Shown here piece by piece: positions 6,111 to 9,781 of a stretch of DNA of 9,781 bases. The stretch lies in the NCBI GenBank assembly GCA_029570245.1, contig JAKQSH010000354.1:1-9781 (forward strand), read 5' to 3'. Source of the stretch: Deltaproteobacteria bacterium (lineage in GTDB: Bacteria > Myxococcota_A > SURF-8). The notes beneath the pieces were generated by a model. That model was not told the DNA's origin. It made no database searches and saw only the letters and a list, made by a program, of their open reading frames with translations. The translations under genes and the position numbers were made by a program. Numbering within the stretch: the first letter of the stretch is position 1; every line of letters begins with the position of its first letter.

Positions 6111-8522
6111 ATGGCTGATCGTTACGATCCTGCATCAATTGAAAAAAAATGGGCCGAAAAATGGGAAATGCGCGGCGATCATTCCGCCGATCTGCTTCAT
6201 GCCGAAAAGCCCTTTTATAACCTTATGATGTTTCCGTATCCTTCTGCCGAAGGACTGCATGTAGGCAACTGCTTTGCCTTTATCGGTACCGATATCTTCG
6301 GACGCTATAAAAAACTCCAGGGTTTCGATCTTTTCGAACCGATTGGTTTTGACGCCTTCGGCATACATTCCGAAAACTTTGCGCTAAAAAAAGGCATTCA
6401 TCCCAAAACGCTTACCGAGAGAAACATACACAATTTCAAGGAGAATCAGCTCAAGCGTCTGGGTAATCACTTCGACTGGGCGCACTGTGCAGACACCACA
6501 CAGCCCGAATATTACCGCTGGACACAGTGGATTTTCCTGCAACTGTATAAAAACGGTCTATGCGAGCAGAAAGAAGCTCCGGTTAACTGGTGCCCGGAAT
6601 GCAAAACCGTTCTCGCCGATTCGCAGGTCAACGACGACGGCACTTGTGAGCGTCATTCAGATGTCAAGGTTGAACAGCGCAACCTGCGGCAGTGGTTTTT
6701 CAAAATAACGAAGTATGCCGAGCGTCTGCTTTCGAACCTCGAACGCATCGACTGGCCGGAAGACGTTAAGCAGGTGCAGCGCAACAAAATCGGGCGCAGT
6801 CTGGGGGCGACAGTCACTTTCCACCTCGAAGACGGTACACCCTTTGAAATTTTCACCACACGCCCCGACACGCTGTGGGGTGTGACTTATATGGTTTTTG
6901 CTCCCGAACATGAATTGGTCGAAAAACTCACCACTTCCGAACAGGCTGAAGCCGTCAGGGAATACCAGAACCAGACCCGGCGCAAGAGCAGCTTTGAGCG
7001 CTCTGAGCTCTCTAACGAGAAAACAGGAGTGTTTACCGGCTCTTATGCCATAAATCCGGCCAGCGGAGCTAAAGTTCCTATTTATATCGCAGATTATGTC
7101 CTGATGGGCTACGGCACTGGTGCAATCATGGCCGTTCCGGCTCACGATCAGCGCGACTTCGAATTCGCGAAGAAATTCGGCCTTCCCATAGTAGAAGTTA
7201 TCGCTCCCGATGGTGTTCCGCAGGGTATCGGTGATGCGGCATACCATGAAGAAGGTGTTCTTATAAATTCCGGCGAATTTTCCGGAATGAATTCGAAAGA
7301 AGCCCTCGAAAAAGTTACGATCTGGCTGGAAAAAGCCGGCAAAGGCAAAGGTTCAGTAAACTATCGTCTGCGAGACTGGTGTGTTTCTCGTCAACGTTAC
7401 TGGGGACCTCCTATTCCGATAATTTACTGCGAAAAATGCGGCACCGTTACCGTTCCGGAAAAAGATTTGCCGGTAATGCTGCCTGAATCGGACGACTACA
7501 TTCCCGACGGTTCCGGTCGCAGTCCGCTGGCGCGCAACACCGCATGGTCGCAAACGACCTGTCCCCAATGCGGCGGCCCGGCACTGCGCGATACGGACGT
7601 TACCGACAATTTCCTGGATTCCGCCTGGTATTTCATGCGTTATCCTTCCACCGACTGCCACGATGCTTTCATCGACAGAAACATAAGCGACCGCTGGCTG
7701 CCGGTTGACAATTACATCGGCGGGCGCGAGCATTCCTTCGGCCACCTGCTGTATTTCAGATTTATTAACATGGTGTTGCACGATCTTGGTTATCTGCGCG
7801 ACGAAGAGCCGGTGCGTCGTTTCCGCGCGCACGGCATCATCACCAAAGACGGCGCCAAGATGTCGAAGTCAAAGGGCAACATCGTAAACCCGGACGAAAT
7901 AATCAACAAATTCGGCGCCGACACTTTCCGTCTTTATCTGATGTTCCTCGGTCCATATACTCTTGGCGGCGACTGGCGCGACGACGGCATAATGGGCTGC
8001 CGCCGCTTTGTCGAACGTGTCTGGGATTTTGTGTCTCAGGGCTTTAACGACATTATGCCGCCGGAGTGCGAGCGTTCCATGCATCGCAGCATTAAAAAAG
8101 TCACGGAAGACATGGAGATTCTGCAATACAACACCGCTATTGCACAGTTGATGACCTACATGAACGATCTGCGTCAGTTCGATGCACGCCACCCTGAGCT
8201 TATAAAAACTCTGCTGGTATTGCTTGCTCCGCTCGCTCCTTTTGTCTGTGAGGAGCTGTGGGAGCAACTCGGCAACAGCGGCAGTATTTTCAAAGAAACA
8301 TGGCCGGTCGCCGATCCTGACAAAATGGTAGAAGACAATGTTACCGTTGTAATTCAGGTCAACGGAAAACTGCGCTCGGAAATCAAAGTCGCGCTGAATA
8401 CTCCACAGGCAGAGCTTGAAAAGCTGGCTCTGGCCGATGAACGCGCCGCGCGCTATTTCGAAGGACTGGTGCGCAAAGTGATCGTTGTGCCGAACAAGCT
8501 TGTGAACATCGTCTGCAAGTGA
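6111..8522 (+). CDS. leuS: Leucyl-tRNA synthetase (divergent, lacks leucine-specific insertion)
   Basis: 803 residues; attaches leucine to tRNA-Leu in the cytoplasm with ATP. Seen: class I HIGH-type motif FPYPSAEGLHVGN at 41-53; GFDAFGIHSEN at 79-89 where most bacterial LeuRS read GWDAFGLPAEN; a probable zinc site CPEC at 161-164 with CERH at 179-182; the CP1 editing domain with TTRPDTLWG at 249-257 and GTGAIMAVPAHDQRDFEFA at 335-353, so post-transfer editing is probably retained; a second set of cysteine pairs at 440/443 and 484/487; DNFLDSAWYFMRYPS at 499-513; YIGGREHSFGHLLY at 535-548; KMSKSKGN at 583-590; and the C-terminal domain with VIQVNGKLRSEI ending VPNKLVNIVCK. E. coli LeuRS has 860 residues; the shortfall fits absence of the insertion just before KMSKS. 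Start chosen by GGAG six bases upstream. ispH follows after three bases. Identity is firm; the motif changes suggest a divergent LeuRS clade. Confidence 0.96.
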   Translation: MADRYDPASIEKKWAEKWEMRGDHSADLLHAEKPFYNLMMFPYPSAEGLHVGNCFAFIGTDIFGRYKKLQGFDLFEPIGFDAFGIHSENFALKKGIHPKTLTERNIHNFKENQLKRLGNHFDWAHCADTTQPEYYRWTQWIFLQLYKNGLCEQKEAPVNWCPECKTVLADSQVNDDGTCERHSDVKVEQRNLRQWFFKITKYAERLLSNLERIDWPEDVKQVQRNKIGRSLGATVTFHLEDGTPFEIFTTRPDTLWGVTYMVFAPEHELVEKLTTSEQAEAVREYQNQTRRKSSFERSELSNEKTGVFTGSYAINPASGAKVPIYIADYVLMGYGTGAIMAVPAHDQRDFEFAKKFGLPIVEVIAPDGVPQGIGDAAYHEEGVLINSGEFSGMNSKEALEKVTIWLEKAGKGKGSVNYRLRDWCVSRQRYWGPPIPIIYCEKCGTVTVPEKDLPVMLPESDDYIPDGSGRSPLARNTAWSQTTCPQCGGPALRDTDVTDNFLDSAWYFMRYPSTDCHDAFIDRNISDRWLPVDNYIGGREHSFGHLLYFRFINMVLHDLGYLRDEEPVRRFRAHGIITKDGAKMSKSKGNIVNPDEIINKFGADTFRLYLMFLGPYTLGGDWRDDGIMGCRRFVERVWDFVSQGFNDIMPPECERSMHRSIKKVTEDMEILQYNTAIAQLMTYMNDLRQFDARHPELIKTLLVLLAPLAPFVCEELWEQLGNSGSIFKETWPVADPDKMVEDNVTVVIQVNGKLRSEIKVALNTPQAELEKLALADERAARYFEGLVRKVIVVPNKLVNIVCK

Positions 8523-8525
8523 CAT

Positions 8526-9425
8526 ATGCACGCGGGCGCTGAGCGAAAAAAAGTACAGATTTATCTTTCCGAAGCCGCCGGATTCTGCCAGGGGGTGCGC
8601 CGCGCGATAAAACTGGTGCGCGAAACGGCTTCGGCCGAAGGGCGCGCGCTGGCTTATGGAGAGCTGATTCATAACAGGCGTGTCATGCGCGAACTTGAAG
8701 CGTTGGGCGTTCGTGTAATAGAAGACGCCGTCGGTGCCGATGCAAGCATAGTAACCCGTGCTCATGGAATCACCAGTATCGAGCGCAGGGCGCTTGAGGC
8801 AAGCGGGCAGCGGATAATAGACGGAACCTGCCTGCTTGTGACGCGCATCAAGGAAAGCATCGACGCCGCGCTGAAATCTGGAGCACTTACAATCATTCTG
8901 GGTCATGCCGACCACCCGGAAGTCGTGGGTCTGGTGGATGGCCGCTCTGAGATTATCGTAGTCGGCGGGCCGAGTGAAATCAAAGCTCCGCATATTGTTG
9001 CTGCGGTAAAGTCGGCCGGACGGGTGGCGCTTTTCTCACAATCCACGCAACGCCTTGATCTTTTCGAAGCTGTGGGGCGCGAACTGGCCGCATTGAATTC
9101 AAAACTGGAACTGCATGATACAATATGTACTCCCACCAAAGCCCGCCAGGCCGGAGCGGTGGAACTGGCGCGAAAAGTCGAAATAATGATTGTTGTTGGC
9201 GATATGCACAGCTCCAATTCGCGGCGGCTGGCGGAAACAGCCGCCGAAAAAGTACGAACGGAAATGGTCAGCGATGCTTCCGGGTTGCGTGCCGAATGGT
9301 TCTCCGGCCTTACGCGCATAGGCGTAACTGCGGGCGCCAGCGTACCGGATGTTGCCATTCAGGAAGTGCTTGACACCCTGTGTTCAATGCTGGACGGAGA
9401 AATCGCACAAAACGGCACTCGGTGA
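8526..9425 (+). CDS. ispH: 4-hydroxy-3-methylbut-2-enyl diphosphate reductase (IspH/LytB)
   Basis: 299 residues, close to the usual length. IspH is the last MEP-pathway enzyme: its [4Fe-4S] cluster reduces HMBPP to IPP and DMAPP for quinones, undecaprenyl carriers and other isoprenoids. Cluster cysteines are present in context: GFCQGVRRAI (C21), DGTCLLV (C102) and TICTPTKARQ (C201). Substrate residues also align: HN at 49-50, AHG at 79-81, GHADHPEVVG at 126-135 with the catalytic-type Glu at 132, SSN at 229-231 and TAGAS at 268-272. Departures from E. coli: DATCPLV becomes DGTCLLV, QTT becomes QST at 172-174, and KNSSN becomes MHSSN at 227-231. The start is 3 bases after the leuS stop with no clear Shine-Dalgarno, so translation is probably coupled to leuS. 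No alternative start exists before the first motif. This implies the organism uses the MEP route. Confidence 0.94.
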   Translation: MHAGAERKKVQIYLSEAAGFCQGVRRAIKLVRETASAEGRALAYGELIHNRRVMRELEALGVRVIEDAVGADASIVTRAHGITSIERRALEASGQRIIDGTCLLVTRIKESIDAALKSGALTIILGHADHPEVVGLVDGRSEIIVVGGPSEIKAPHIVAAVKSAGRVALFSQSTQRLDLFEAVGRELAALNSKLELHDTICTPTKARQAGAVELARKVEIMIVVGDMHSSNSRRLAETAAEKVRTEMVSDASGLRAEWFSGLTRIGVTAGASVPDVAIQEVLDTLCSMLDGEIAQNGTR

Positions 9426-9466
9426 CATGATTATGAAATTGCTGTGTATTTTGTTTTATTTTGATG

Positions 9467-9495
9467 TTGACGCAATCTGACTCTGCTGCTACCCT
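9467..9495 (+). promoter_or_regulatory. Weak candidate promoter for the Glu-Gly lipoprotein
   Basis: TTGACG at 9467-9472, a 17-base spacer and TACCCT at 9490-9495. The -35 is good (five of six), the -10 weak (three of six). A second, perfect TTGACA at 9550-9555 has no convincing -10 at 16-18 bases. No terminator hairpin is visible after ispH in the 189-base gap 9426-9614, and nothing else is recognised there. Confidence 0.25.
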
Positions 9496-9614
9496 CGCTG
9501 AGATGTTTTGTGGTGCTGTTTTTTGTCTGATTTATTGTTCGAGGTTGCCTTGACAGGCTTGAATTTTATGACACTGCACATCGAATTACCGAAAATCCTG
9601 AAAGGAGTATTCCG

Positions 9615-9781
9615 ATGAAACTGTACACCAGTCTGGTTACAATGCTGCTGGTGCTGCTGCTGGCTTTCGTTGCTTCTGGCTGCAATAGCGACGATATCGG
9701 TGGCGCTGAGGGCGAAGGCGAGGGTGAAGGCGAAGGTGAAGGCGAGGGCGAAGGTGAAGGCGAGGGCGAAGGCGAGGGCGA
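9615..9781 (+). CDS. Lipoprotein with (Glu-Gly)n linker, N-terminus only
   Basis: 55 codons are visible before the window ends. AAAGGAG at 9601-9607 lies 7 bases before the ATG. The product starts MKLYTSLVTMLLVLLLAFVA followed by SGC, a textbook lipoprotein signal with lipobox VASGC and acylated Cys23. The residues after it (NSDD) lack Asp at +2, so in a proteobacterial Lol system it would not be held at the inner membrane by that rule. After IGGA the chain becomes strict Glu-Gly dipeptides from residue 32 to the edge, 12 seen and still continuing. Such a stretch is flexible, extended and highly negative, suiting a tether between the membrane and a distal domain. The functional domain lies beyond the window, so nothing can be said of activity. 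It is separated from ispH by 189 bases and probably transcribed on its own. Confidence 0.85.
   Translation, partial: MKLYTSLVTMLLVLLLAFVASGCNSDDIGGAEGEGEGEGEGEGEGEGEGEGEGEG
9708..9781 (+). repeat. In-frame hexanucleotide repeat coding Glu-Gly
   Basis: Repeats of GARGGY, 12 full units before the edge. All Glu codons are GAG or GAA and all Gly codons GGC or GGT. Two adjacent 18-base blocks (9732-9749 and 9750-9767) are identical, showing a higher-order period of three units on top of the six-base one. This points to growth by slippage or unequal exchange. Because the unit is a multiple of three, length changes keep the frame. Confidence 0.9.

Noticed and set aside
6657..7247. 196-codon minus-strand open frame
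   Set aside because: Antisense to the LeuRS editing domain, no ribosome site or motif.
7869..8993. 374-codon minus-strand open frame
   Set aside because: It is antisense to the end of leuS and the start of ispH, crossing their junction. The product has no family features; this is a codon-bias shadow.
9426..9614. Possible small RNA or terminator in the gap after ispH
   Set aside because: The gap has T-rich stretches but no hairpin of useful length was found by eye; not supported.
1..9781. Mobile element, defence system, CRISPR array, tRNA or rRNA
   Set aside because: No transposase, integrase, direct-repeat/spacer pattern, cloverleaf or rRNA sequence was seen. Apart from the two lipoproteins and small membrane genes the content is housekeeping.

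Overview
The window reads as ordinary bacterial chromosome from a diderm (Gram-negative-type) organism. The support is two Sec/SPII-type lipoproteins, a bacterial SMC, a bacterial-type leucyl-tRNA synthetase and the MEP-pathway enzyme IspH. There are no phage, transposon, CRISPR, rRNA or tRNA signals. Base composition is roughly balanced to slightly GC-rich by eye. I cannot place the genus. The divergent LeuRS, the Cys-rich lipoprotein and a lipoprotein that becomes (Glu-Gly)n right after its acylated cysteine suggest a less-studied lineage (delta-proteobacteria-like, Lentisphaerae-like or a candidate phylum), but that is recall-based inference.

Left part, minus strand (4691 down to 1): a tight four-gene set transcribed right to left. 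It holds a 64-residue two-helix membrane protein, an RDD-family membrane protein with a basic N-terminal extension, full-length smc (1180 aa), and the N-terminus of a membrane-anchored protein cut by the window edge. Gaps are 27, 13 and 13 bases, so co-transcription is likely. A promoter candidate (TTGCTT-16-TATGAT) lies just upstream of the 64-residue gene, and a nested inverted repeat overlaps its -35 box.

Middle (4865-5878, minus): a 337-residue lipoprotein of unknown function with a beta-rich N-terminal half and 12 cysteines in its C-terminal half. It is followed by a clean rho-independent terminator (4801-4840) that separates it from the smc group. A 232-base divergent intergenic region (5879-6110) carries a plausible promoter for the plus-strand genes.

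Right part, plus strand: leuS (803 aa from the SD-supported start) and ispH, three bases apart. leuS has altered signature motifs and lacks the leucine-specific insertion before KMSKS. ispH keeps the three cluster cysteines but departs from consensus at several active-site-flanking positions. After a 189-base gap, a second lipoprotein gene begins and runs off the window inside a Glu-Gly repeat.

I see no clearly new multi-gene system. The most worthwhile leads are the non-canonical LeuRS and IspH motifs, the two unknown lipoproteins, and the small membrane proteins packaged with smc.
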